DNA of 64,000 bases from Microbispora bryophytorum. Its GTDB lineage: Bacteria; Actinomycetota; Actinomycetes; Streptosporangiales; Streptosporangiaceae. The translations under genes and the position numbers were made by a program. The stretch lies in NCBI RefSeq assembly GCF_006874465.1, contig NZ_VIRL01000012.1, positions 124,001 through 188,000 on the forward strand, read 5' to 3'. Positions within the stretch are counted from its first letter, which is position 1; every line of letters starts with the position of its first letter. The notes beneath the pieces are model-generated. The model searched no databases. It was not told the DNA's origin and saw nothing but the letters and a program-made list of their open reading frames with translations. Shown here one piece after another: positions 15,201-23,362 of this stretch.

Positions 15201-17879
15201 GACCGCTCGCGGCTGCCCGAGCCGGAGGCCGACGTGGCGGCGGCCGAATACCTCCCCCCGGCGCCCGGCGCCGAGGAGGACGTGGCCCGCGTCTGGGCGG
15301 AGGTGCTGGACGTCGAGCGCGTGGGGGCGCTCGACGACTTCTTCGCCCTGGGCGGCCACTCGCTGCTGGCGATGCGGGTCATCGCCCGGCTGCGCAAGGC
15401 GCATCCGGACCGGCAGATCACGGTGCTCGACGTGTTCAAGCACCGCACCGTCCGCGAGCTGGCCCGGCTGCTCACGGCCGAGGGGGACGTGCCGCGCTCC
15501 CTGCTGCACCGGCTCACCCCCGCCCGGGCCGCCACCACCACCCTGGTGTGCGTGCCGTACGGCGGGGGCAGCGCGGTCGTCTACCAGCCGCTCGCGGACG
15601 CGCTGCCGGACGACTGGGCGCTCTACTCGGTCGCCGTGCCCGGTCACGAGCTGGGTGAGGAAGCCCGGCCGTTCGACGAGGTCGTGCTCGACTGCGTGGC
15701 CGAGATCTGCGAGATCATGGACAGGAACGGCGGCTCGCTGGTGCTGTACGGCCACTGCGGCCTCGGCGTCATGCTGTCCGCCGAGATGGCCCGGAGGCTG
15801 GAGGCGGACGGCCGCACGGTGGACGCGCTGTACCTCGGCGGCGTGTTCCCCTTCGCCCGTCCGGGCCGCGGCCTCAACTGGCTCGGAGCCTTCTTCGACC
15901 GCCTCACCAGCGACCAGCAGCGGGTCAACGCCCTGACCGCGGCCGGGCTCGACGTGGACGACCTCGGCCGAGAGCAGGTCAAGCTGATCGTGCACAACCG
16001 CCGCGAGGGCACCCGCGCCGCCGAGCGGTACTTCACGCGGATCTTCGAGGCGGGCGGCGGCCCGGCGCTGCGCGCGCCGGTGATCTCCGTGGTCGGCGAG
16101 CGCGACCCGGCGGCCGAGTTCTACCAGGAACGTTACAAAGAGTGGCACTGCCTGTCAGACGAGACGGCGTGCGTCGTTCTCGACGAGGCCGGGCACTTCT
16201 TCCTGCGCTACCGCAACGAGGAGCTGGCCGAGATCGTCACCGGCACCCACGCCGCCCTCGCCTCCGGGCGTACGGAGGGGATGGAACGGGACGAGGGCCG
16301 CACCTGGTGGTTGCAGGGCGTGTCACGCCGGTCCGGAACCCCGGTGGTCGAGGGCGAGATGGTCGAGGGCGAGGTGATCGAGGGCGGGGCGCAGGGCGAC
16401 CCGGGCGACACGGACGGCCCGGGCGACCCGGGCGACCCGGGCGACCCGGACGGCGCGGTGGACACGCGGGTGCGCGTCGGCCCGCCGCCCAGCATGCGGC
16501 GGTTCCTCCTCATCGCGGCCGGACAGCTCGTCTCCATCACCGGCTCCGCGTTGACCGAGTTCGCGATTCCGCTGTGGATCTATCTCACCACCGGTTCGCT
16601 CGCCCGGTTCGCGCTGTTCTCCGTGCTCGGCCTGCTGCCCGGCATGCTCGTCGCCCCGCTGGCCGGTGCCGTCGTCGACAGGTTCGACCGGCGCAAGGTC
16701 ATGATCGCCGGGGACGCGGCCGCCGGCGGCACCCAGCTCGCGCTCGGCCTGCTGCTGTGGACCGGCAACCTGCAGACCTGGCACATCTATCCGCTGCTGG
16801 TCTGCCTGTCCGTCGCGCTCACCTTCCAACGGCTGGCGTACGGCTCGGCGATCCCGCAGCTCGTGCCGAAACGGTTCCTCGGGCACGCCAACGGCGTCGT
16901 CCAGATGGCCACCGGCACCGCGCAGCTCATCGTGCCGCTGATCGCGGTCGGGCTGATGGCGGCGATCGGGCTGGAGGGCATCCTCGTCATCGACGTGGCC
17001 AGCTACGTCGTCGCCACGCTCACCGTCGTGCTGATCCGCTTCCCGGCGACGATGGCCTGGAAGCGGCGGGAGAGCGTGCTCTCCGAGATGATGGGCGGCA
17101 TCCGCCACTCCTGGGGCAACCGGGGCTTCCGCGCGATGCTGTTCTACTTCGCAGTGCTGAACATCTTCCTGTCCCCGCTGTTCATGATGATCTCGCCGCT
17201 GGTCCTGTCGTTCGGGTCGCTGGCCGAGGTCGGCCGGGTGTCGTTCGCGGGCGGGCTCGGCGCCTTCCTCGGCGGCCTGGCCATGGCCGCGTGGGGCGGA
17301 CCGCGCCGCCGCCGGCTGCTCGGCGTGCTGCTGTCGACGCTCGCCCTGTCGGTGTTCTGCCTGCTGACCGGGCTGCGCCCCGACCTGTTCCTCATCGGGG
17401 TCGGCGCGTTCGGCATGTCGCTGTGCCTCACCCTGCTGAACGGCGTCTACGCCACGATCATCCAGGTCAAGGTGCCGCAGCGGTTCCACGGCCGGGTCAT
17501 CGCGCTGAACACGCTGGTCGCCTGGTCCACCCTGCCCATCGGGTTCGGCCTGGTCGCGCCGTACGGCGCGCAGGTCTTCGAGCCGCTGCTCGCCCCGGAC
17601 GGGCCGCTCGCCGGCACGGCGGGCGTGGTGCTCGGCACCGGCGCCGGGCGCGGGATCGGCTTCATGTACGCCTGCTTCGGGGTGGCGATCGCGGTCATCG
17701 CGCTGGTCGCGCTGCGGATCCGGGTGCTGCGCCGGTTCGACACCGACGTGCCCGACGCCCTGCCGGACGACGTCGTCGGCTACCAGGCCCTGACCGAGCG
17801 CATCGCGGCCGCCCGCACGGACGCACAGGTGGGCACGGACGCACGGGCGGCCCGCGAACCCGAGAAGGAGCACGTATGA
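12240..17879 (+). CDS. NRPS C-A-T-TE module fused to an MFS transporter
   Basis: 1879 residues. Order: condensation domain (about 35-465, HHAVTDGWS near 163), adenylation domain (about 490-1000, YTSGTTGRPKG near 635), carrier domain (LGGHSLL, Ser near 1041), thioesterase (about 1095-1345), an acidic Gly-Asp-Pro linker, then a 12-helix-type MFS exporter (about 1418-1840). By alignment to PheA the A-domain pocket reads DFTKLGHVGK, close to Asp/Asn codes. The TE nucleophile motif is GHCGLG, with Cys1173 where Ser is usual; GERDP and AGHFFL supply Asp and His. GTG 12240 has GAGG 10 nt upstream. It leads the operon under a CebR box. The MFS part would anchor the module to the membrane and could export the product. 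Product and acyl donor are unknown. Confidence 0.93.
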   Translation: MTRTGLSPAKQALLAQRLRAGAAAKVTVPPRPAGTHPPLSHAQERLWFLEQYAPGTTAYTVAFAVRLDGGEIDGAALERALTEVARRHETMRTRFVTTEDGTPEIVLDDEPVVELRLSDDPATVQENVQEELNRPFDLVTGPLLRLLLVRLAAREHVLLLTMHHAVTDGWSCDIVMEELLALHEAYRTGTDPDLAAPPVQYGDYALWERGRTHEDDIRYWRERLAGLPPIELPTDLPRPPEQGSAGAAHGVVVDRELADALTALGGANGATLYMTLLAAYQVLLARYSGQDDFAVGSPVSGRDLPELERVVGLFINSLPMRADLSGDPTFTELLGRVRETALDAYAHQELPFDRLVGELGVERDVSRSPVFQVMFALQNYRSAPLRTQGLTMSAYPFEVTASRFDLALYLMDQGDGLRGNITYRTELFRPATIARLAECFENLLRSIVADPHARVSDLELLPAAERDRVLGFAGAAPEAVAPAADAFGGATTLHESFAAQAARTPSATAVACGGDALTYAELDAAADRLARRLRGLGVRRDDRVAICLEQSTGLAVAVLGVLKAGAAYLPLDPEHPRARLEFVLADAAASIVVTSPDLRDRLPDGVTAVHLDEEAPEPADHWEPTAPGDLAYVIYTSGTTGRPKGVAVQHHEAMVYLAGVRERLGVEPGSSFALLQSLAFDFGVTVFYLCLMTGGTLHLVPSRTAGPELTEIFRRTAIDYLKITPSHLAALLADAGPDDLLPRKLLLLGGEAAPRGWAAELAAMGRCRVVNHYGPTEATVGVSTYDVARLPAPDGPAEASVSLPIGSPLPGARAYVLDERLRPVPAGVPGEIYLGGDRLARGYLNRPGLTADRFLPDPYGPPGSRMYRTGDLGRWSGSGDLEFLGRRDLQVKIRGYRVELGEVESVLADHPDVAQAVVEPRGEQLVAYLVPAVPAAPAAGNAENEVDGARPDTAAVRAWLADRLPAYMIPSRYAWLDELPLKSHGKVDRSRLPEPEADVAAAEYLPPAPGAEEDVARVWAEVLDVERVGALDDFFALGGHSLLAMRVIARLRKAHPDRQITVLDVFKHRTVRELARLLTAEGDVPRSLLHRLTPARAATTTLVCVPYGGGSAVVYQPLADALPDDWALYSVAVPGHELGEEARPFDEVVLDCVAEICEIMDRNGGSLVLYGHCGLGVMLSAEMARRLEADGRTVDALYLGGVFPFARPGRGLNWLGAFFDRLTSDQQRVNALTAAGLDVDDLGREQVKLIVHNRREGTRAAERYFTRIFEAGGGPALRAPVISVVGERDPAAEFYQERYKEWHCLSDETACVVLDEAGHFFLRYRNEELAEIVTGTHAALASGRTEGMERDEGRTWWLQGVSRRSGTPVVEGEMVEGEVIEGGAQGDPGDTDGPGDPGDPGDPDGAVDTRVRVGPPPSMRRFLLIAAGQLVSITGSALTEFAIPLWIYLTTGSLARFALFSVLGLLPGMLVAPLAGAVVDRFDRRKVMIAGDAAAGGTQLALGLLLWTGNLQTWHIYPLLVCLSVALTFQRLAYGSAIPQLVPKRFLGHANGVVQMATGTAQLIVPLIAVGLMAAIGLEGILVIDVASYVVATLTVVLIRFPATMAWKRRESVLSEMMGGIRHSWGNRGFRAMLFYFAVLNIFLSPLFMMISPLVLSFGSLAEVGRVSFAGGLGAFLGGLAMAAWGGPRRRRLLGVLLSTLALSVFCLLTGLRPDLFLIGVGAFGMSLCLTLLNGVYATIIQVKVPQRFHGRVIALNTLVAWSTLPIGFGLVAPYGAQVFEPLLAPDGPLAGTAGVVLGTGAGRGIGFMYACFGVAIAVIALVALRIRVLRRFDTDVPDALPDDVVGYQALTERIAAARTDAQVGTDARAAREPEKEHV
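16422..16448 (+). repeat. 9-bp tandem repeat encoding the Gly-Asp-Pro linker
   Basis: GGCGACCCG occurs three times in perfect tandem, with further degenerate copies from about 16396. It encodes the flexible acidic stretch between the thioesterase and MFS domains, preceded by a VEGEMVEGEVIEGG repeat (about 16347-16388). Confidence 0.85.
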
Positions 17880-19540
17880 CGGGGACGACGGGGACGATGA
17901 GGGGGCGGGGAGCGCGGGGCGTGCCCGGTCTGACCGTGCCGGAGCTGCTGCGGCTGCGCGCGGGACAGGAACCGGACGGCGTCGCGATGATCGTGGAGGG
18001 GCACGGCACGCTCACCTTCGCCGAGTGGGACCGCAGGTCGGCGGCGCTCGCCGCCGGTCTGACGGACCGGGGAGTCGCCCCGGGCGAGCGGGTGGCGCTG
18101 CACTTCGGCAGCCGCGACTGGATCGACTTCGCCGTGGCGTTCTTCGGGGTGCTCAAGGCGGGCGCGGTGGCCGTGCCGATGTCGGACCGGCTGGCCCCCG
18201 CCGAGCTGCGCTACATGATCGGGCACTGCGCGGCGTCGGCGGTGCTGCTGGGCCGGGACCTCGCGGCGCCGCCGGGGCCCGGGGAAGGCGCTGTGGAGCC
18301 GTGGACCGCGACCCCGGCGGAGCTGGAAGCCGGCTTCGGGCCGGAGACGGTGGGGGAGGGACCGCGGGTGCGGCCCGGCGACCTGGCGCAGATCCTCTAC
18401 ACCTCCGGCACGACCGGGCGGCCCAAGGGGGTCGGCGCGAGCCACGCCAACCTGGCCTACGGGTGCGTCACGCAGCCCAAGCACCGCAGGTTCGCCCACT
18501 CGCGCCACCTGCTGCACGCCTTCCCGATCGGCACCAACGCCGGCCAGACCATGCTGATCAACGCGCTGGACGCCCGGCCGACCGTGCTGACCCCGGCGAG
18601 GTTCACCCCGGGCCGGTTCGCCCGGCTGATCGAGACCTACCGCCCCGGCACGGTGTTCCTGGTGCCCTCGATGGCGATCGAGCTGCTCGACGCCGGGCTG
18701 CACGAGCGGCACGACATGTCCGGTGTGGTGCTGCTGGGGTCGGCGGCGGCCGCGCTTCCCCCCGCCCTGTCGGAACGTCTGTCGGGGGCCTTCCCGAACG
18801 CGACCGTGACGAACTACTACACGTCCACCGAGGCCGCCCCCGCTCAGACGATCATGATTTACGACCGGACGCGACCGGCCGCGCTGGGGCGGCCGGCGTT
18901 CGGCGGTTCGCTGCGCATCACCGACGAGGAGGGCGACCCGCTCCCGCCGGGGGAGACCGGCGAGGTGTGGATGCGCTCGCCCACCGCCACCCGGTCCTAC
19001 TACGGCGACGCCGAGGCCAGCGCCCGGTCGTTCCGCGACGGCTGGGTGCGCATGGGCGACGTCGGATACGTGGACGCCGACGGCTACCTCTACCTCGTCG
19101 ACCGGGAGAGCGACGTGGTCAAGACCGGCGCGTTCAAGGTGTCCACGCTCCAGGTGGAGGCCGCGCTGCATGAGCACCCGGGGATCGCCGAGGCGGCCGT
19201 GTTCGGGCTCCCGCATCCGGTGCTGGGCTCCGTGCTGGGGGCCGCGGTCGTGCCCAGCTCGCCGCGGTCGCCGGGACAGCAGGAGGGCCGTGGGTTGTCC
19301 GAGGGCCCCGGGTTGTCCGAGGGCCCCGGGTTGTCGGAGAGCCCCGGGTTGTCGGAGAGCCCCGGGTTGTCGGAAAGCGAGGTGCGTGCCTTCCTGATGG
19401 ACCGGCTGGCCTGGCACGAGCTGCCCGAACGGATCCTCGTGGTCGACAGCCTGCCCAGGAACCAGTCAGGCAAGGTCATCAAGAAGGAGCTGCCCGCGCT
19501 GCTGGGCGGCTCCGTGATCAGCACGACGGAAGGCAAGTGA
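17876..19540 (+). CDS. Acyl-/aryl-AMP ligase (ANL superfamily)
   Basis: 554 residues of stand-alone adenylate-forming enzyme. The P-loop is ILYTSGTTGRPKG, the adenine-binding motif NYYTSTEAAP, the hinge region MGDVGYVDADGYLYLVDRESD and the C-terminal catalytic Lys is in NQSGKVIKKEL. It looks like acyl-CoA synthetases or acyl-ACP ligases rather than amino-acid A domains, so it likely activates a carboxylic acid starter for the free carrier protein or the C-T protein. ATG 17876 overlaps the NRPS stop (ATGA). Between the core and C-terminal subdomain sits a GLSEGP/GLSESP repeat of five copies, a length-variable linker. Confidence 0.88.
   Translation: MTGTTGTMRGRGARGVPGLTVPELLRLRAGQEPDGVAMIVEGHGTLTFAEWDRRSAALAAGLTDRGVAPGERVALHFGSRDWIDFAVAFFGVLKAGAVAVPMSDRLAPAELRYMIGHCAASAVLLGRDLAAPPGPGEGAVEPWTATPAELEAGFGPETVGEGPRVRPGDLAQILYTSGTTGRPKGVGASHANLAYGCVTQPKHRRFAHSRHLLHAFPIGTNAGQTMLINALDARPTVLTPARFTPGRFARLIETYRPGTVFLVPSMAIELLDAGLHERHDMSGVVLLGSAAAALPPALSERLSGAFPNATVTNYYTSTEAAPAQTIMIYDRTRPAALGRPAFGGSLRITDEEGDPLPPGETGEVWMRSPTATRSYYGDAEASARSFRDGWVRMGDVGYVDADGYLYLVDRESDVVKTGAFKVSTLQVEAALHEHPGIAEAAVFGLPHPVLGSVLGAAVVPSSPRSPGQQEGRGLSEGPGLSEGPGLSESPGLSESPGLSESEVRAFLMDRLAWHELPERILVVDSLPRNQSGKVIKKELPALLGGSVISTTEGK
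19292..19381 (+). repeat. 18-bp tandem repeat inside the acyl ligase gene, five copies
   Basis: Units of the type GGGTTGTCCGAGGGCCCC start at 19292, 19310, 19328, 19346 and 19364. Copies 1-2 and 3-4 are pairwise near identical and the last is degenerate. Each encodes six residues (GLSEGP or GLSESP), so copy-number change keeps the frame. Confidence 0.92.
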
Positions 19541-19541
19541 G

Positions 19542-21113
19542 ATGTCACCGACACTCGTCGGCGAGGGGGAGCAGGCGTCCCTCGCACAGCACGGCATGTG
19601 GATAACGGAGCAGATGGGCTGCGGCGGCCGGGTTTACCACATGCCGCTGGCCATCCGGTTCGACGGCCCCCTCGACGTGGACCGGTTGCTGGCCGCCTGC
19701 CACGACGTGGTCCGCGCGCATCCCCAGCTGGCCGCGGCCCTGGCGGAGCGGGACGGCGTGGTGCGCCTGCTGCCCGGCGCCGTGCCGCCGCCCATCGGTT
19801 TCGAGGACGTCTCCGGATTCGAGGACGCAGGGCGGGAGCTCGGCGAGCTGGTCGATCGTGAGACGGCGCTCGCCATGAACCTGGCGACCGGGCCGACCGC
19901 CAGGTTCACGGTGTTCCGGCTCGCGCCGGAGCGGCACCTGCTCGTCTTCGTCGCCCACCACGCCGTCTTCGACGGCATGTCGAAGGACATCCTGGTGCGC
20001 GGCCTGGCCGCCGCCTACGCCGGGCTGCCGTCGCCGGCCCTTCCGTTGACGTACGGCGAGGCCGTCGAGCGGGAGAACGCGCGGGTGACCGAGCTGCTCG
20101 GCGACGCCGCCGGGTTCTGGCGCGGCCGCTGGCAGGACCGGCAGGACCTGCGGCTGCCGGGGCTGTCCGGGGTCTCGACCCGCGCCGCGGACGGCGACGC
20201 GGTCGACTTCGCGCTCCCCGCCGATCTCGCCGTCGCCGCGGACAAGATGGGCGTCACCCGGTTCGAGCTGGTGCTCGCCGCCGTGCACACCCTGCTCGCG
20301 GCGTACGGCAACGAGGATGCGGCGGTGGCCGTCGACCTGTCGACCAGGACCGAGGAGACGCGGGGCCTCATCGGCCTGTTCGTGAACGAGCTGCCGGTGC
20401 CCGCCCCGGCGCCCGGCGGGAAGTTCGCCGAGTTCGCCCACTCCGTACGCGACGAGTTGCGGGCCACGTATCGGTTCCGGGAGGTGCCGCTCGCGCGTGC
20501 GGTCGGCGGCGTGAGCCCGCGCACCGCGCTGACGCCGGTGTCGGTCAGCTACCGCGGACGTGACGGGAGCGCGCCGGAGTTTCCCGGCGTCGAGGCGTCG
20601 GTGGACTGGATGGCGTTCAACCGCGCGGTGCGCGGCACGCTGCACCTGCAGGTGGTGGACGCGCCGGACGGCGTCGCGGCCCGGCTGCAGTTCAACCCGC
20701 TCGTGTTGAGCCGTTCGGGCTGCGAGACCGTCGCCGAGCACCTGCTCGCCCTGCTGCGGGCGCTGGCCGCCGCTCCGGACGCCGCCGTGGCCGACCTGCC
20801 GCTGCCGCCCCCCGTGGCCGCCAGCGTGGTCGGCGGCGCGGCCGAGCCGTCCTTCGCCCGGGCCGGGGAGGCGGACGCCGCGCCGTACCTGGCGGAGGTG
20901 GGCGAGATCTGGCGCGAGGTGCTCGGCATGCCGGAGATCGGTCCTGACGAGGACCTGTTCGACCTCGGCGGGCACTCGCTGTCGATCACTCAGATCATTG
21001 CGAAGGTGCGCGAGCGGATGGACGTGGAGCTGTCCTTCGACGTGTTCTTCGACGAGCCGACGATCACTGGGATCGCCGCCGAGGTCGCCCGCCTGCGGGA
21101 GGAGGCATGCTGA
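19542..21113 (+). CDS. NRPS condensation-carrier (C-T) didomain protein
   Basis: 523 residues. The condensation domain (about 10-430) has HHAVFDGMS near residue 139, and the C-terminal carrier domain has DLFDLGGHSLS with Ser near 478. There is no adenylation domain, so the carrier must be loaded in trans, perhaps by the acyl ligase encoded just upstream or by a partner A domain. ATG 19542 begins 1 bp after the ligase stop. The arrangement suggests an early step that joins the acyl starter to the first amino acid. Confidence 0.88.
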   Translation: MSPTLVGEGEQASLAQHGMWITEQMGCGGRVYHMPLAIRFDGPLDVDRLLAACHDVVRAHPQLAAALAERDGVVRLLPGAVPPPIGFEDVSGFEDAGRELGELVDRETALAMNLATGPTARFTVFRLAPERHLLVFVAHHAVFDGMSKDILVRGLAAAYAGLPSPALPLTYGEAVERENARVTELLGDAAGFWRGRWQDRQDLRLPGLSGVSTRAADGDAVDFALPADLAVAADKMGVTRFELVLAAVHTLLAAYGNEDAAVAVDLSTRTEETRGLIGLFVNELPVPAPAPGGKFAEFAHSVRDELRATYRFREVPLARAVGGVSPRTALTPVSVSYRGRDGSAPEFPGVEASVDWMAFNRAVRGTLHLQVVDAPDGVAARLQFNPLVLSRSGCETVAEHLLALLRALAAAPDAAVADLPLPPPVAASVVGGAAEPSFARAGEADAAPYLAEVGEIWREVLGMPEIGPDEDLFDLGGHSLSITQIIAKVRERMDVELSFDVFFDEPTITGIAAEVARLREEAC

Positions 21114-21340
21114 GGGAGCGCGTGGCCGAGCTGGTGTCGAAGGCGAGCGGAGGCGACCTGGCCGTCGCCGACATCCTGGCGGCGACCTGCAGCCTGCCGG
21201 CGCTCGGCCTCACCTCGATCTCCTACCTCCGGCTGATCGACCTGCTGGAGACCGAGTTCGACTGCGACGTCGACCTGGACGGCGGCCATCTCGACACGCT
21301 CGACGGCCTGGTCGAGCACATCGCGGGGCAGCGGAAGTGA
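21107..21340 (+). CDS. Free-standing acyl/peptidyl carrier protein
   Basis: 77 residues. The phosphopantetheine site is LGLTSISYLRLIDLLE, with Ser37. The acidic helix II and small size are typical of discrete carrier proteins. ATG 21107 overlaps the preceding C-T stop by 7 bp, with GGGAGGAG just upstream. It sits between two condensation proteins and one gene after an acyl ligase, so it is a candidate acceptor for the activated acid. Confidence 0.85.
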   Translation: MLRERVAELVSKASGGDLAVADILAATCSLPALGLTSISYLRLIDLLETEFDCDVDLDGGHLDTLDGLVEHIAGQRK

Positions 21341-23154
21341 CCGCGGGCCCGCCGGCGCAGATCACCGGTCTCACGGCGCTGCCGCCGCGAACCGTGGAGT
21401 TCCGCGGCGCACGGGGCGGGCAGGCCGCACTGACCTGGGGCCAGCAGGGGATCTGGCGCTCCACGCAGTGGCTGGACGACGGCGACCCCTACTTCAACCT
21501 GGCCTGGACCCTGCCGGTGACCGGTGCGGCCGGCCTGGACGCCGTGCTGCGGGCGGTGGGCCGTCTGGTCGAGCGGCACGAGACGCTGCGCACGGCGTTC
21601 ATCCGGGACGGGGAGGCCGGGGAGACCGGGGAGGCCGGGGAGGACGTCGGGCCGGACACGGTCCAGCGGGTGAGCCGGGAGGGCCGGCTCACCGTCGGCG
21701 TGTACGAGGCGGCGGCCAAGCCGATGAGCGCGGCCAAGGCGCTGGCCGCCGAGCTGGCCGCGACCGGGTTCGACTACGCGGCCGAGCTGCCGATCCGGTG
21801 CGCGGTGGTCTGCCAGAGAGGCCGGCCGCGCGCGCTGGCGCTCGCGTTGTCCCATCTCGCGCTCGACGGCTGGTCGCTGAACATGGTGGCCGCGGAGTGG
21901 CCGCGGCTGGTCGCGGGGGAGGACCTGCCCGACCCGGGCCGGCAGCCGCTCGACCAGGCCGCCTCCGAGCGGTCGGACCCGCCGCCCGGCGGTCAGGCGC
22001 TGCGGCACTGGCAGGCCGGTCTGGCGTCCGCCCCGCGTTCGATGTTCGACTTCCCGGCGAGGGAACCCGAGGAGCCGCGCTTCGTCCGGCACGGGATGGA
22101 CTCCCCGGCGGCGGCCGTCGCCGCCGAGGCGCTCGCCGCCCGGCACGGCGTGACGACCTCCAGCGTGCTCACGGTCGCGAGCGCCGCGCTGCTGGCCGCC
22201 GTCACCGGGCACCACACGGTGGCGCTGCAGCTCATCGTGTCGAACCGGCACCACCCGGGGATGGAGACGATGGCCGGGCCCGCCGCCCAGGACGGGCTGT
22301 GCGTCGTCGAGCTGGGGGCCGGCACGTTCGCCGACGCACTGCGAATCGGACACCGCAGGACCATGGCGACCTACCGGAACGGGCACTACGACCCCGCGCT
22401 CGTGCTGGCCGCCCGGGAGGCGGAGGCGTGGGACCGCGGCGCCGACATCGACCTGGACGTGTTCTACAACGACGTCAGGCAAGGGGGCCGCTGGCAGGGC
22501 CTGCCGGCGGTCGATCCAGGGGACGCCGAGGCGCTCGCCGCGCTGCGGAGCCGGACCAGGACGTTCTTCGTCGGCGCCTACTCGAAGGTGAAGGCGAGGA
22601 TCTTCTTCGCCACCGGCCCGGCCTCGTCGACCTGCGAGTTCTACGTGCTGGTGGACACGGCCTTCCTGCCCGGAGACGTCGCCGGGCGGATGCTCACCGG
22701 CCTGGAGGAACTGCTGGTCCGGGCGGTCACCGAGGAGGTGCCGCTGGACCGGGTGGCGAAGGTGGCGGGCCTGGACCCCGTGCGGCGCCCCGCCGGGTGG
22801 ACGGCGGTCGGCCCCGACTGGGTGGACCTGAAGGAGACCGAGGCGCTGCTGCGCCGGGTGTGCGGGACCGGCCTGGCCGCGGTCGTGGTGGAGGACCCCG
22901 AAGACGGCGCCGCGGACGGGGCGGCGGCCCGGCTGACCGGGTATCTCGTCACGCGGCCTGGGCTGGACACGCCCGAGGCCGTCCACACCGCCATGATGCG
23001 CGCCGCGGCCGGCCGGACCGACGTGCTCGCCCCCCACCACTACGTCCTGTGCACGGCGCCGCCGGCCGAACCCGGCGGCTGGCCCGGCTGTCCCCGCTCG
23101 ACCGAGGGCGGCGGCCGGGCCCCGTCTTCCGCAATGACCCTTTTGGAGAGGTGA
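21337..23154 (+). CDS. Condensation-domain protein with C-terminal extension
   Basis: 605 residues. Residues about 25-470 form a condensation domain whose core motif is SHLALDGWS near 172: the second His and the Asp-Gly are present, the first His is Ser. The last 130 residues have GYLVTRPGLDTPEAVHTAMM and resemble the small C-terminal subdomain of an adenylation enzyme without its core, possibly a remnant or a docking element. GTG 21337 overlaps the carrier-protein stop (GTGA). I infer a catalytically competent condensation or transfer step, but the extension is of unknown function. Confidence 0.75.
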   Translation: MTAGPPAQITGLTALPPRTVEFRGARGGQAALTWGQQGIWRSTQWLDDGDPYFNLAWTLPVTGAAGLDAVLRAVGRLVERHETLRTAFIRDGEAGETGEAGEDVGPDTVQRVSREGRLTVGVYEAAAKPMSAAKALAAELAATGFDYAAELPIRCAVVCQRGRPRALALALSHLALDGWSLNMVAAEWPRLVAGEDLPDPGRQPLDQAASERSDPPPGGQALRHWQAGLASAPRSMFDFPAREPEEPRFVRHGMDSPAAAVAAEALAARHGVTTSSVLTVASAALLAAVTGHHTVALQLIVSNRHHPGMETMAGPAAQDGLCVVELGAGTFADALRIGHRRTMATYRNGHYDPALVLAAREAEAWDRGADIDLDVFYNDVRQGGRWQGLPAVDPGDAEALAALRSRTRTFFVGAYSKVKARIFFATGPASSTCEFYVLVDTAFLPGDVAGRMLTGLEELLVRAVTEEVPLDRVAKVAGLDPVRRPAGWTAVGPDWVDLKETEALLRRVCGTGLAAVVVEDPEDGAADGAAARLTGYLVTRPGLDTPEAVHTAMMRAAAGRTDVLAPHHYVLCTAPPAEPGGWPGCPRSTEGGGRAPSSAMTLLER

Positions 23155-23155
23155 C

Positions 23156-23362
23156 ATGACCGACTCCCCGATGCTCGTGGTCGTCAACGACGAGGAGCAG
23201 TACTCCGTATGGTGGAGCGACCGCGAGCCACCCGCAGGGTGGCGGGCCACCGGCTTCGCGGGCACGCGGCAGGAATGCCTGGCCCACATCGAGACGGTGT
23301 GGACCGACATGCGGCCGCTGAGCGTGCGCGACCCGGCAACGCTGAGCGCCCGGGACAGATGA
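23156..23362 (+). CDS. MbtH-family protein
   Basis: 68 residues; a chaperone-like partner that binds adenylation domains and aids their folding or activity. The family pattern is clear: VVNDEEQYSVWW, PPAGWRATGF, ECLAHIETVWTDMRPLS. Start ATG 23156 is 1 bp after the upstream stop and has GGAGAGG before it. The gene is inside the NRPS operon and likely serves one or more of its three A domains. Confidence 0.96.
   Translation: MTDSPMLVVVNDEEQYSVWWSDREPPAGWRATGFAGTRQECLAHIETVWTDMRPLSVRDPATLSARDR

Noticed and set aside
12258-16148. A 1296-codon open frame on the reverse strand
   Set aside because: It lies wholly opposite the NRPS gene, is Gln/Arg/Gly/His-rich as expected for the antisense of GC-rich coding DNA, and has no domain.
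16142-17875. A long forward frame leading into the acyl ligase
   Set aside because: It is the second frame of the MFS part of the NRPS gene; only the section from 17876 shows family motifs.
19292-19381. CRISPR-like short repeats
   Set aside because: The repeats are contiguous, without spacers, and encode protein in frame.
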